Part shown: in pieces, positions 9,701 through 17,220 of the stretch
How positions within the stretch are numbered: the stretch's first letter is position 1
Layout: each line of letters begins with the position of its first letter
Translations under genes and position numbers: made by a program
Notes under the pieces: model-generated
The model's input: the letters and a program-made list of their open reading frames with translations, nothing else
Database searches by the model: none
Told to the model about the DNA's origin: nothing
Assembly: GCA_900545265.1 (NCBI GenBank)
Contig: UQYI01000012.1
Span: 9,722-73,721 of the forward strand
DNA: 64,000 nucleotides
DNA from: an uncultured Eubacteriales bacterium
Lineage (GTDB): Bacteria > Bacillota > Clostridia > Christensenellales > CAG-138
Direction of reading: 5' to 3'

Positions 9701-10189
9701 ATCCACCCGTTCGTAGCCGCTGTCCACCAGGAATTTGAGCAGCGTGCGGGGAGGGATCTCCTCTCCGCGGCGCAGGCTTCGCAGACAGGAGAAAAAGGCC
9801 TCCGGGGGCGCCAGCCGCTCCATCAGGGCTCCGGCATGGGTGATGATCAGGCTGGGCATCCCCAAACACAGCCGGGACAGAACGCTCAGCCGCATGCTCC
9901 GCCGCTGGGCGCTGGCGGCCTGCACATGCACCAGGGGCATTTCACGGCACAAAAACAGCTGTACATCCTCCCGGTAGGTCTTTTCCTGCCGGTAAAGCTC
10001 CAGTGCGGCGGCTTCCGTATCCGTAACGATCAGACCGGTTTTTCCCCGGCTCATACTTCCCCACAGGGGCAGGCGGCACCCTTCCGGGCAGGAGAATACC
10101 GCCGCCGGGCCGCGGCCCTCCTTCAGGGCGGTATCCAGACTCTTCCAGGCGGGGTCCTTTTCCAGCAGTGCAAATAAGGCGTCCATCAT
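6749..10189 (-). CDS. mfd: transcription-repair coupling factor
   Basis: Mfd removes RNA polymerase stalled at DNA damage and recruits UvrA. The 1146-residue length is normal. Visible in order are an N-terminal UvrB-like module, the CarD-like RNA-polymerase-interaction domain (KFSDLTVGDYVVHEAHGIG, about 467 on), helicase motif I GDVGYGKTEVA (about 626), motif II DEEH (about 726), the SF2 motifs TATPIPRTL and QLRGRVGRS, and the C-terminal TRCF domain (about 985 on). I chose the ATG at 10189, eight bases after the pth stop; a much longer upstream frame would overlap pth and is unlikely. It is probably translationally coupled to pth. Confidence 0.96.
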   Translation of the reverse strand: MMDALFALLEKDPAWKSLDTALKEGRGPAAVFSCPEGCRLPLWGSMSRGKTGLIVTDTEAAALELYRQEKTYREDVQLFLCREMPLVHVQAASAQRRSMRLSVLSRLCLGMPSLIITHAGALMERLAPPEAFFSCLRSLRRGEEIPPRTLLKFLVDSGYERVDMLEGPGQCALRGDILDVFPPQREHPCRIEFYGDEIDQLRIFDESTQRSIEQTDSILLPPAFETPQTPALMKKALKALGEAAGFESQRESWEQGRPCLGADVLLPLLYKEACCLFDYLPKDALLFLTEPGRIADEGKAFSLSCMESVAGLLERGKGHPCQKELLLPPGELEKRLSTPRTAVFYSLFRTSPLFQHPFSLKFEGENAPAYLGDMGELKRELKQGQNKGETRLLFAGEGAAFLFRELEEEGLSCRMESTLSNVPAQGTLLVLKTTLPRGFRLPGSRLTVLSQEELFGKQQTHRKQKKSGLKFSDLTVGDYVVHEAHGIGRFVGVEQLTVQNSTRDYLLLVYKGGDKLYIPTDQLDRIQKYMGAGEEGTPNLSKLGGGEWQQKVSKARTAAKKLAFDLAELYAKRTSVRGFAFSPDTPWQKKLESAFPYEETPDQLQCIAEIKKDMESPRPMDRLLCGDVGYGKTEVALRAAFKAVQDGKQVAFLVPTTILAQQHFATLSGRFEEFPVHLGCLSRFQTPKEREEVKRRLAKGEIDMVVGTHALLAKDVKFKDLGLLIIDEEHRFGVNHKEQLKALRSQVDVLTMTATPIPRTLNMAMTGIRDVSTIETPPENRFPVETYVMEFSPALIASAIRRELSRGGQVFVISNRVMGMENTLSRLRELVPECSMAMAHGQMHEQLLEKTMIAFINREYDLLLCSTIVESGVDVPNCNTLIVLEADRLGLAQLYQLRGRVGRSSRLAYAYFTVNAGQAVSETAQKRLLAIREFTQFGAGFRLAMRDLEIRGAGSLLGAEQHGHITDIGYEYYCKLIRSAVEEARGNAPAPDIECTVDAPVDAFVPKSFVGNELLRMGMYKRIAEITGEEEYGELYEEFTDRFGTLPESVETLMRLSLIKALGARAGLCAVRIQSGLAQLKFDPSASPDGGRLLLWLGGIQGARLVSGETPQVQIRIKDWTAAEFVKKMPQFLTGLVRCKGPEDRV

Positions 10190-10196
10190 ATGGGTT

Positions 10197-10787
10197 TCAG
10201 CGGCTTTCCAGCCTGTTGCAGGCTTCATGTTTTTTGTTAAAGAGCATCTGGGCCCGATCCGTATGTCCGGAAACGATGAGCTCCGCCGCCTCGGCAGCGT
10301 GGGCATAGGCTTCCTCCAGCAGGGCCATCTCTCCTTTGCCGGGGCGCTTGAGCACAAAATCACGCAGCAGCAGGCTTTGGTCCTGCCCGCAGCCGATGCG
10401 TATGCGCACAAAGTTATCGCTGCCCAGGCAGGAAAGGATGCTCCGCAGACCGTTATGGGTGCCCGCAGAGCCCTTGCTCCGTATGCGCAGGCTCCCCAGG
10501 GGCAGCTCCACATCGTCTACCAGCACGATAAGCTTTTCCGGGGGAAGCTTGTAAAAGCCCATGACCTCCCGCAGACAGCTGCCGCTGAGATTCATATAGG
10601 TCTGGGGCTTGATGAGCAGCACTTTTTCCCCCTCAAAAAGGCCTTCCCCCACCAGTCCCTGAAAAGCTCTGGTGTGGATCCGGATCCCCCAGCGGCGGGC
10701 CAGAGCGTCCAGCGCCATAAAGCCGATGTTGTGGCGGGTCCTGCTGTAGCTGAGTCCGGGGTTTCCCAGACCGGCGATGATATACAT
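10197..10787 (-). CDS. pth: peptidyl-tRNA hydrolase
   Basis: Pth releases peptides from peptidyl-tRNA that has dropped off the ribosome. The 196-residue protein opens with the invariant AGLGNPG, followed by TRHNIGF, which contains the catalytic His. KPQTYMNLSG, DDVELPLG and GSAGTHNGLRS are the other conserved blocks, so it appears intact. AGGAGG lies 7 bases before the ATG at 10787. It is the first gene of the operon with mfd and the foldase gene. Confidence 0.96.
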   Translation of the reverse strand: MYIIAGLGNPGLSYSRTRHNIGFMALDALARRWGIRIHTRAFQGLVGEGLFEGEKVLLIKPQTYMNLSGSCLREVMGFYKLPPEKLIVLVDDVELPLGSLRIRSKGSAGTHNGLRSILSCLGSDNFVRIRIGCGQDQSLLLRDFVLKRPGKGEMALLEEAYAHAAEAAELIVSGHTDRAQMLFNKKHEACNRLESR

Positions 10788-10818
10788 GGGCGTTCCTCCT
10801 ATGATATGTAAACAAATA

Positions 10819-10847
10819 AGTATACCACGTTTTTGCCCGGATTCAAA
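10819..10847 (-). promoter_or_regulatory. promoter of the pth-mfd-foldase operon
   Basis: On the minus strand TTTGAA (10847-10842) and TATACT (10824-10819) are 17 bases apart, about 32 bases before the pth start. The rest of 10848-11049 shows no gene. Confidence 0.55.
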
Positions 10848-11049
10848 GACCGGGCTTTGGGGAAAGAGAATACGCAAAGCCGAAAGAATATATGCAGAGG
10901 GGCGGCGCTGCCGCCAGCCGGAAGCACAGCGCCGATCCTGCAAAGACGGCGGTGCGGGAGAATTTCCGGCGCAGAGGAAAGCGAAGGTTTCCATGGAAAA
11001 GGAGACGGAAAAGGAAAGCTTTTTTCCCTGAAAAACTTTATAAACCGCA

Positions 11050-11078
11050 TTGACGAAAGGAACTTTCCCGGCTATACT
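11050..11078 (+). promoter_or_regulatory. promoter of the second MATE gene, near-leaderless
   Basis: TTGACG (11050-11055) and TATACT (11073-11078) have a 17-base spacer. Only 9 bases separate the -10 box from the ATG at 11088, so the transcript would start almost at the start codon. Confidence 0.7.
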
Positions 11079-11087
11079 GGCTAAGCT

Positions 11088-12455
11088 ATGGAAACGAAAA
11101 TTGCCGCCAGCCGGGACTTGACCCAGGGGCCCATCTGGAAAAAACTGATTCTGTTCTTTTTGCCCATCGCTGCCAGCACCTGGTTTCAGCAGCTGTATAA
11201 TGCGGTGGATTCCATTATTGTGGGCCGGTTCGTGGGTACGGAAGCTCTGGCCGCTGTAGGAGGCAGCGCCGCCACTCTCACCAATCTGGTCATAGGCTTC
11301 TTTACCGCCCTGACCGGCGGGGCCAGCGTGGTCATTGCCCAGCTGTACGGAGGGAAAAAGGAGGAACCGCTGCGCCGGGCCACGGGTACGGCCGTGCTGC
11401 TGTGCTTCCTGATCGGTCTGGTGCTGACGGGGATCTGCCTGATCTTTGTGCCCACCTTCCTGGTATGGCTCAAGACCCCCGCGGATACTTTGGCCGACGC
11501 TACCGACTATCTGCGGATCTATTTCTCCTGCTCGTCTGTGGTATTGGTGCTGAACATAGAATCCGGCATACTCCGGGCCGTAGGGGATTCCCGCAGGCCG
11601 TTTCTGTTTATGTTTGCCGCCTGCATTCTGAACATTGTGCTGGACTATGTGTTCGTAGTCTATCTCCATTGGAATGTAAAGGGCGTGGCCTATGCCACGG
11701 TACTTTCGCAGGTGCTGAATTTCCTGCTGCTGACGGCGAGCCTGCTGCGCACCCGGGAGGCCTATGGTCTGCGGTGGAAGGAGCTGCGGCTGGACGGAGG
11801 GCTGATCCGGCGGATGATGCGCATCGGTGTGCCTGCCAGCCTGGAAGCCAGCATGTACAATGTATCCAATATGGTCCTGCAGGTGGCCGTAAACAGCCTG
11901 AGCACGGTGGTGGTGGCTTCCTGGAGTCTTTCCACCAAGATAGACGGGTTCTACTGGGCCACCTCCAATGCGGCGGGCATGGCCGTGATAAACTTTGTGG
12001 GGCAGAACTTCGGTGCCGGGAAGATGGATCGGGTCCACCGCTGCGCCAAGGTGGGCTTCCGGATTTTCCTGCCCATTACCATTGTGCTGAGCACCATCAT
12101 TCTGCTGGTGGCCCCCCATGTGCTGCCCACCTTCTCCAAGGACCCGGCAGTGGTGGAGACCACTTATAAACTCCTTCTGTACTTTGTACCCTTCTACTTT
12201 TTGTGGACAGCGGTGGAGATATTCTCCGGTACCCTCAAGGGCTGCGGGGTGGTAAAGCCCCCGGTGCTCATTACGGGCCTGGGCATCTGCGCCTTCCGGG
12301 TGATCTGGAAATATACGGCTTTTGCCATGCATCCCACGCTGCTGGTGCTGAGTATATGCTACGCCATCTCCTGGGCCATCACTTCTGCTGCCATGTTCCT
12401 GTATTACAAGAAGGGAAACTGGCAGCAGCAAGCCCTGGAAGGGGCCTCTCTGTAA
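11088..12455 (+). CDS. MATE family efflux transporter
   Basis: This 455-residue membrane protein is a second MATE exporter. LTQGPIWKKLILFFLPIAAS and FQQLYNAVDSIIVGRFVG mark the first helices, and the repeat half begins around VPASLEASMYNVSNM. Motifs are typical of drug/cation antiporters energised by Na+ or H+. No ribosome binding site is visible, and the promoter ends 9 bases before the ATG. It diverges from pth and ends at a terminator at 12470. No dedicated regulator adjoins it. Confidence 0.9.
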   Translation: METKIAASRDLTQGPIWKKLILFFLPIAASTWFQQLYNAVDSIIVGRFVGTEALAAVGGSAATLTNLVIGFFTALTGGASVVIAQLYGGKKEEPLRRATGTAVLLCFLIGLVLTGICLIFVPTFLVWLKTPADTLADATDYLRIYFSCSSVVLVLNIESGILRAVGDSRRPFLFMFAACILNIVLDYVFVVYLHWNVKGVAYATVLSQVLNFLLLTASLLRTREAYGLRWKELRLDGGLIRRMMRIGVPASLEASMYNVSNMVLQVAVNSLSTVVVASWSLSTKIDGFYWATSNAAGMAVINFVGQNFGAGKMDRVHRCAKVGFRIFLPITIVLSTIILLVAPHVLPTFSKDPAVVETTYKLLLYFVPFYFLWTAVEIFSGTLKGCGVVKPPVLITGLGICAFRVIWKYTAFAMHPTLLVLSICYAISWAITSAAMFLYYKKGNWQQQALEGASL

Positions 12456-12469
12456 ACGAAAAACCGGTA

Positions 12470-12496
12470 AGCGCTCCTTCAGGAGCGCTTTTTTTG
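12470..12496 (+). terminator. Rho-independent terminator after MATE gene
   Basis: AGCGCTCC (12470-12477) pairs with GGAGCGCT (12482-12489) over a 4-base loop, followed by a run of T. Confidence 0.8.
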
Positions 12497-12576
12497 CTTT
12501 TATACTGCCGGTTCGCAGACGGCTGTCCCTGCCTTTTGGGACGTGCCCGGCCGGGAGAATCGCCGGCTCCGATAGG

Positions 12577-12649
12577 GGGGATGCACGGCCGGTCCCCGGC
12601 CCGCAGGGTGTCCCTGCCTTTGGCCCTTCCGGGCCAAAGGTGCATCCCC
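12577..12649. repeat. cloverleaf GC-rich repeat, copy B
   Basis: The outer stem is GGGGATGCAC/GTGCATCCCC (12577-12586 with 12640-12649). The three arms are GGCCGG/CCGGCC (12587-12601), GCAGGG/CCCTGC (12603-12617) and CTTTGGCCC/GGGCCAAAG (12618-12639). They abut with almost no spacer. CGTATACGGGG follows about 40 bases to the right. The copy lies between two convergent genes. Confidence 0.85.
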
Positions 12650-12754
12650 GCCGCTTTCCCGCGGACTTCGTTTCGGCCGGGCAGCGTATACGGGGACAGA
12701 AAGCGAGCGGGGTTGCTCCTTTACGTCTCCTCTGCCCTTCTGCTTTGCGGCAAT

Positions 12755-12786
12755 GAAAAAGCAGCCTCCTTTTCGGAAAGCTGCTT
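12755..12786 (-). terminator. Rho-independent terminator of the CNNM gene
   Basis: Read on the minus strand, AGCAGCTTTCC and GGAGGCTGCT pair around a short A-rich loop and are followed by TTTTT. Confidence 0.6.
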
Positions 12787-12823
12787 CCGTATATGAGTGT
12801 CAGGAACCGGCGGGGCCCGGTGT

Positions 12824-14164
12824 TCAGGCTTCCTCGGGCTCCGGCCGGGGCTTCAGGTGCAGCAGGGCTTCTTCGATCTGGTGCTCCCGCACCTTTTTCA
12901 CCTCAATGTGCATAAGGGGCAGCTCCAGCGAGATGTTCGCATCGTCATCTCCGGGCACGGTGCCCAGGGCGTCAAAGACCAGCCCCGTCAGGGTATCATA
13001 TTCCCCATCCTCCAGTTCCAGCCCCATAGCGGCTTCAATATCCCGCAGCTCGGCGTTGCCGGTGACCCGCCAGGTGGTTTCATCCAGCTGCTCTATGCGG
13101 GGTTCCGGGTCGTCTGCGGGGGCCGTTTCGCTGTGCAGATCCCCTACCAGCTCTTCCAGCAAGTCGTTCAGGGTCAGGATCCCCACCATGCCGCCGTATT
13201 CATCCAGCACCACCGCCATGGACTGCCGTTTTTGCCGCATGTTGCGGAAAAGCACATCGGCCTTCACCGTTTCCGGCACAAAATAGGGCTCCCGCAGGGC
13301 ATGGGCCATAACGTTCTGGCGGCTTTTATCCTCCAGGCGGAAATAGTCCTTGGCGTTCAGGATACCAACCACATCGTCCGCCGTCTCGTTGCAGATAGGG
13401 TACAGGGTGTGGCGGGTGGAGTGGATGGTCTGGGCCCACTGTGCATCGCTGTCTTCCAGGAACAGCAGATCCACGTCCGTCCGGTGGGTGGCGATCTCCC
13501 CGGCTGTCAGATCATCAAATTCAAACACGTTCTGGATGAAGGTCTGCTCCTCCTTGTCGATGGTGCCCTTCTCTCCCCCGGCTTCCACCAGCATACGGAT
13601 CTCCTCCTCGCTGGCCTCTTCTTCCTCCTCGTGGGGGTCAATGCCCAGCAGCCGCAGCACCCCGTTGGTGGATACGGAAAGGAGCCATACCACGGGCTTA
13701 AACAGTTTGGAGATGCCGCTCAGCAGCCCGGAGATGGCCAGAGCCACGGTTTCGGACTTTTTCATGGCGATGCGCTTGGGCACCAGTTCCCCGAAGATCA
13801 GAGTAAAATAAGACAGGATCAGTGTGATCAGAATAACGGCCAGGGTTTCCAGCGTCCCCCGGGAAATGCCTGTGACCCCCAGACCGATGAGCCAGTCTGC
13901 CAGCGGGCCGGAAAAACCGTCTGCGGCAAAGGCGCTGCCCAGAAAGCCCGACAGGGTGATGGCGATCTGAATGGTGGAAAGGAAGCGGGCCGGCTCCTCC
14001 GTCAGTTTCCGGAGTCGCCGGGCCTTTTTGCTGCCCTGCTCCGCCAGCTTTTCCAGCTTTGTTTCGCTGATGGAAAGCACGGCGATCTCCGCACTGGCAA
14101 AGATGCCGTTCAGGGCAATGAGTATCACCTGTACCAAAAGTAAAATACCTATAGAATCGCGCAC
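12824..14164 (-). CDS. CNNM/CorC (TlyC-type) transmembrane protein with CBS pair
   Basis: The 446-residue protein has an N-terminal CNNM (DUF21) membrane domain (about 1-190, including FASAEIAVLS and ELVPKRIAM), a tandem CBS module (about 200-335) and a C-terminal CorC_HlyC domain (about 350-435). Members are old 'hemolysin' annotations now linked to Mg2+/Co2+ transport or efflux. The start is GTG at 14164 with AGAGG 7 bases upstream. A long leader with its own small ORF and terminator precedes it (14207-14382), implying control of read-through. Transport of Mg2+ is family knowledge, not shown here. Confidence 0.87.
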   Translation of the reverse strand: MRDSIGILLLVQVILIALNGIFASAEIAVLSISETKLEKLAEQGSKKARRLRKLTEEPARFLSTIQIAITLSGFLGSAFAADGFSGPLADWLIGLGVTGISRGTLETLAVILITLILSYFTLIFGELVPKRIAMKKSETVALAISGLLSGISKLFKPVVWLLSVSTNGVLRLLGIDPHEEEEEASEEEIRMLVEAGGEKGTIDKEEQTFIQNVFEFDDLTAGEIATHRTDVDLLFLEDSDAQWAQTIHSTRHTLYPICNETADDVVGILNAKDYFRLEDKSRQNVMAHALREPYFVPETVKADVLFRNMRQKRQSMAVVLDEYGGMVGILTLNDLLEELVGDLHSETAPADDPEPRIEQLDETTWRVTGNAELRDIEAAMGLELEDGEYDTLTGLVFDALGTVPGDDDANISLELPLMHIEVKKVREHQIEEALLHLKPRPEPEEA

Positions 14165-14213
14165 GATAAACCTCTTTCTGTATCAATATAAATCTCGTTT
14201 GAAGGAAAAATGC

Positions 14214-14270
14214 AAACAAAAACGCAGGACCGGCCTGTGCTCTCCGTAAAGGAAGACAGACCTTTCCTGC
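14214..14270 (-). terminator. leader terminator (attenuator) upstream of the CNNM gene
   Basis: On the minus strand GCAGGA (14270-14265) pairs with TCCTGC (14229-14224), enclosing GGTCTGT pairing with ACAGGCC. A T-rich run (GTTTTTGT) follows. It lies between a 22-codon ORF and the CNNM start, as in an attenuator. Confidence 0.6.
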
Positions 14271-14339
14271 TTATATTTCGGCGCGGCTATGGCGAATGCT
14301 TCGTTTGGGGGGTATTGCGCTGCTACTGTCAGCGTCCAT
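14271..14339 (-). CDS. putative 22-residue leader peptide of the CNNM gene
   Basis: An AGGAGG site (14358-14353) precedes the ATG at 14339 by about 13 bases. The ORF encodes an acidic start (MDAD), a Ser run, Ile-Pro-Pro and a basic tail (KRSIRHSR), and ends in TAA directly at the terminator stem. Acidic and proline codons early in a leader recall MgtL-type leaders, in which translation of such sequences senses Mg2+; the downstream gene belongs to a Mg2+-linked family. That the ORF is translated and regulatory is inference. Confidence 0.5.
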   Translation of the reverse strand: MDADSSSAIPPKRSIRHSRAEI

Positions 14340-14376
14340 GGGGACTTTCTCACCTCCTGTATACATATTGTCCAAC

Positions 14377-14405
14377 AGTATACAGAAAAGAGGAGCCTTT
14401 GTCAA
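14377..14405 (-). promoter_or_regulatory. promoter of the CNNM leader
   Basis: On the minus strand TTGACA (14405-14400) and TATACT (14382-14377) have a 17-base spacer, a near-consensus sigma-A promoter. Transcription would start near 14370, giving a leader of about 200 bases. Confidence 0.8.
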
Positions 14406-14683
14406 TCCCTCGGGCAGCCGGGGCGCTTGTACAGAAAAAACGCTTTTGTCCGCAGCTCTGACCGCCAGGAAGGACTTGCCAACGGGGAAAAAGAGGCTGT
14501 CCCGGTTTTAGGAAAGGTACGATATTCTGTTAACAGAAGCGTGAATGTGCGGAATATCGGGAACAGGACTCCCGCTCCGGGCTGGGCTTACGCTGCCTGC
14601 CGCCAGGAGAATACCTCCCGTCCCTCACGCTGCTGCCAGTGTCCTTACGCGCCGCTGACGGGGGTCGCCCGGCCGCCGGGGGA

Positions 14684-14765
14684 GGGGCGCACTGCGTGCC
14701 TGGCGGCACGCCTGCGGGGCGGATGCTCCGCAGAGTTCCGGCGGTTCCGCCGGAACGTGCGCCCC
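14684..14765. repeat. cloverleaf GC-rich repeat, copy C
   Basis: The outer stem is GGGGCGCAC/GTGCGCCCC. Arms are GCGTGCC/GGCACGC (14694-14711), CTGCGG/CCGCAG (14712-14733) and a perfect GTTCCGGCGG/CCGCCGGAAC (14735-14756). GCCGTATACGAACC follows. The arms occur in the opposite order to copies D and I. It lies between the divergent CNNM and tryptophanase genes; nothing else was recognised in 14406-14952 apart from a weak TATACT box at 14852. Confidence 0.85.
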
Positions 14766-14952
14766 GGGGTGCCGTATACGAACCTGACCTCCGGCTCCTC
14801 CGTTCCGATAATATAAGATCAGGGGCAATATCTTTTGCCCGGCAGGGATGGTATACTTGAAAACGGATGAATCATACTGTCCGCCAGTCAAGGGGACGTC
14901 TGGCCCGTTGATGACCGGGGTATCTTCAAATACACACTTGGAGGTCAGTATC

Positions 14953-16587
14953 TTGTCAACCAGCTATCCTTTGAACGTACCGGTTCCTCATCATTTCTCC
15001 TATGTGGTCCGCAACATTCCCGAAGTCACCGTAGAGCAGCGGGAGCGGGCCCTGAAAGCCACCCATTACAACGAGTTTGCTTTCCCCGCCGCCATGCTTA
15101 CGGTGGATATGCTTTCCGATTCCGGCACCACTGCCATGACGGATAAGCAATGGGCCGCCATGATGCTGGGGGATGAAAGCTACGGCCGCAACACTGGCTA
15201 TTATGTGCTGCTGGATGCCATGCGGGACTGCTTTGAGCGGGGAGATCGCCCCAAAAAGATCCTGGACCTGGTGCGTACGGACTGCCGGGACGTGGAAAAG
15301 ATGATGGAGCAGGTATACCTGTGTGAATATGAAGGGGGCCTGTTCAACGGCGGCGCCGCCCAGCTGGAGCGGCCCAATGCCTTTTTGCTTCAGCAGGGCC
15401 GGGCGGCGGAATCCGTGCTCTTTGAGATCGTCAAGCAGATCATGGCTGAGCGGTATCCCGGCAAGGCCTTTACCATCCCCTCCAACGGGCACTTCGATAC
15501 CACCGAGGGCAATATCAAGCAGATGGGCTCCATCCCCCGGAACCTGTTCCGCAAGGAGCTGCTTTTTGAGGTGCCGGAGGGCGGCGCCTACCCCGTCAAT
15601 CCCTTTAAGGGGGATATGGATCTGGAGAAGCTTCAGGAGATGATCGATGCTTTGGGGCCGGAAAACATCCCCATGATCTATACCACCGTCACCAACAATA
15701 CGGTTTGCGGCCAGGCCGTTTCCATGCACTCCATCCGGGAGACTGCCCGTATCGCCCACCGCTATGAGATCCCCTTCATGCTGGATGCGGCCCGCTGGGC
15801 GGAGAACTGCTACTTCATCAAGATGAACGAAGCGGGCTACCGGGATAAGTCCATCCCCGAGATCGCCCGGGAAATGTTCTCCTACTGTGATGGTTTCACC
15901 GCCTCTTTGAAGAAGGACGGCCACTCCAACATGGGCGGCATCCTGGCTTTCCGGGACAGAGGGTACTTCTGGAAGAAGTTCTCCGATTTTGCCCCGGACG
16001 GTACCCTTTTGCGGGACGTGGGCATCCGCATCAAGGTCAAACAGATCTCCTGCTACGGCAACGATTCCTACGGCGGCATGTCCGGCCACGATATCATGGC
16101 CCTGGCCGTGGGGCTGTATGAGTGCTGCGATTTTCATTATCTGGATGAGCGGGTAAAGCAGTGTGAATACCTGGCCCAGGGATTCTACAAAGCGGGAGTC
16201 AAGGGTGTGGTGCTGCCGGCAGGGGGCCACGGAGTCTATATCAACATGGATGCTTTCTTTGACGGCAAGCGGGGCCATGAGACCTTTGCCGGGGAGGGCT
16301 TCTCTCTGGAGCTTATCCGGCGTTATGGCATCCGGGTCAGCGAACTGGGGGATTACTCCATGGAGTATGATCTCAAGACCCCGGAGCAGCAGGCGGAGGT
16401 ATGCAACGTGGTGCGTTTTGCGGTGAACCGGAGCATGTATTCCCGGGAGCATCTGGATTACGTTATTGCCGCCGTCAAGGCTCTGTATGAGGATCGGGAG
16501 AATATCCCCAACATGCGCATCGTTCAGGGACGCGATCTGCCCATGCGTCACTTCCACGCCTTCCTGGAGCCTTACCCAAACGAATAA
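14953..16587 (+). CDS. tnaA: tryptophanase / beta-eliminating lyase
   Basis: PLP-dependent enzymes of this family cleave tryptophan to indole, pyruvate and ammonia (or tyrosine to phenol). The lysine expected to bind PLP is in TASLKKDGHSNMGG (about residue 320). LDAARWAENCYFIK and SNGHFDTTEGN match tryptophanase blocks. At 544 residues it is about 70 longer than the E. coli enzyme, with an extra segment around residues 90-150. I chose the TTG at 14953, since GGAGG (14940-14944) lies 8 bases upstream; a start farther upstream is not supported. No Trp-rich leader ORF was found. Tyrosine phenol-lyase activity cannot be excluded. Confidence 0.82.
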   Translation: MSTSYPLNVPVPHHFSYVVRNIPEVTVEQRERALKATHYNEFAFPAAMLTVDMLSDSGTTAMTDKQWAAMMLGDESYGRNTGYYVLLDAMRDCFERGDRPKKILDLVRTDCRDVEKMMEQVYLCEYEGGLFNGGAAQLERPNAFLLQQGRAAESVLFEIVKQIMAERYPGKAFTIPSNGHFDTTEGNIKQMGSIPRNLFRKELLFEVPEGGAYPVNPFKGDMDLEKLQEMIDALGPENIPMIYTTVTNNTVCGQAVSMHSIRETARIAHRYEIPFMLDAARWAENCYFIKMNEAGYRDKSIPEIAREMFSYCDGFTASLKKDGHSNMGGILAFRDRGYFWKKFSDFAPDGTLLRDVGIRIKVKQISCYGNDSYGGMSGHDIMALAVGLYECCDFHYLDERVKQCEYLAQGFYKAGVKGVVLPAGGHGVYINMDAFFDGKRGHETFAGEGFSLELIRRYGIRVSELGDYSMEYDLKTPEQQAEVCNVVRFAVNRSMYSREHLDYVIAAVKALYEDRENIPNMRIVQGRDLPMRHFHAFLEPYPNE

Positions 16588-16608
16588 GCAGAACCCGCTT
16601 CTGCACAT

Positions 16609-16658
16609 GGAGCCGCCGTTCCCCGGGCATGTATCCCGGGGTGCGGCGGTTCTTTTTT
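16609..16658 (+). terminator. Rho-independent terminator after tryptophanase
   Basis: GAGCCGCCG and CCCCGGG pair with CCCGGGG and CGGCGGTTC in one long hairpin, followed by TTTTTT. Confidence 0.85.
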
Positions 16659-16672
16659 CCCGGAGAGCGGGG

Positions 16673-16770
16673 GGCGGGGCGCACGGTTCCTGCGGCAAAG
16701 CCGCCGGAACGCTGCGGGGGGCGGTCGCCCCCCCGCAGGCGTGCCCGACGGGGCACGCCTGCGCCCCGCC
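16673..16770. repeat. cloverleaf GC-rich repeat, copy D
   Basis: The outer stem is a perfect 11 bp, GGCGGGGCGCA/TGCGCCCCGCC. The arms are a GTTCC..GCGGC/GCCGC..GGAAC hairpin (16684-16711), CTGCGGGGGG/CCCCCCGCAG (16712-16738) and GCGTGCCC/GGGCACGC (16739-16758). TTTCGTATACGGCGCAA follows directly. It lies between convergent genes. Confidence 0.88.
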
Positions 16771-17170
16771 TTTCGTATACGGCGCAAGCATCGTCAGCGG
16801 CGGGCTGCATGCAGCTCCGGGGTCGAAAAGGGCAGACTGCAGGGCTGCCCGTATACCGCACAATGCAGTACAAATAAACAAAATATCGTTTACCGATATT
16901 CCGCTCAAACGCGGAAGCATGCATAAAATGTCGTTTAATAGGGGACTTTTCGGGACGGGCGGCTCGAGTTACCCGTATTCCGTGCAGAATGGCATAAGTG
17001 AGCGGAAAAATGTTCATATCTTTCTGCATCTACCTGTTTTCCGATTTTATTTGGCTGTATATGCGAACCATCGCTTATTCCGGTGCTGGAGTACAGCGCT
17101 GCTTTGCCGTTCATTCGTATATGTACAGAAGAAATAACGGAATTTCGTTTACACTTTTTAGCAAGTACAT
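16771..17170. other. intergenic stretch with TCGTTTA-type motifs
   Basis: No gene is supported. To the right of copy D, AT-rich DNA carries several related short motifs: an inverted repeat AATATCG/CGATATT around TTTAC (16882-16900), GTCGTTTAAT (near 16930), ATCGCTTATTC (near 17072) and TTCGTTTACAC (near 17144). Similar motifs recur beside repeat remnant H (48938-49505). Confidence 0.45.
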
Positions 17171-17172
17171 AT

Positions 17173-17201
17173 AAAAAGATCCCCCGGTCGACCGGGGGAT
17201 C
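17173..17201 (-). terminator. terminator of the SH3-domain gene
   Basis: GATCCCCCGGTC and GACCGGGGGATC (17178-17201) form a perfect palindrome; on the minus strand it is followed by TTTTTATAT. Confidence 0.75.
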
Positions 17202-17220
17202 CGTTTTGCGCAGGAACAGC

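Noticed and set aside
10513..12431. N-terminal extensions of mfd and pth frames far upstream
   Set aside because: They would overlap other genes, and the recognised N-terminal motifs begin at the chosen starts with good spacing.
14165..14405. M-box or other metal riboswitch upstream of the CNNM gene
   Set aside because: I could not match the conserved M-box, NiCo or yybP motifs; the ORF plus terminator explains the region better. An Rfam search would settle it.
14867..14911. Short ORF upstream of tryptophanase as a tnaC-like leader
   Set aside because: It has no Trp codon and a poor start region, so a TnaC role is not supported.
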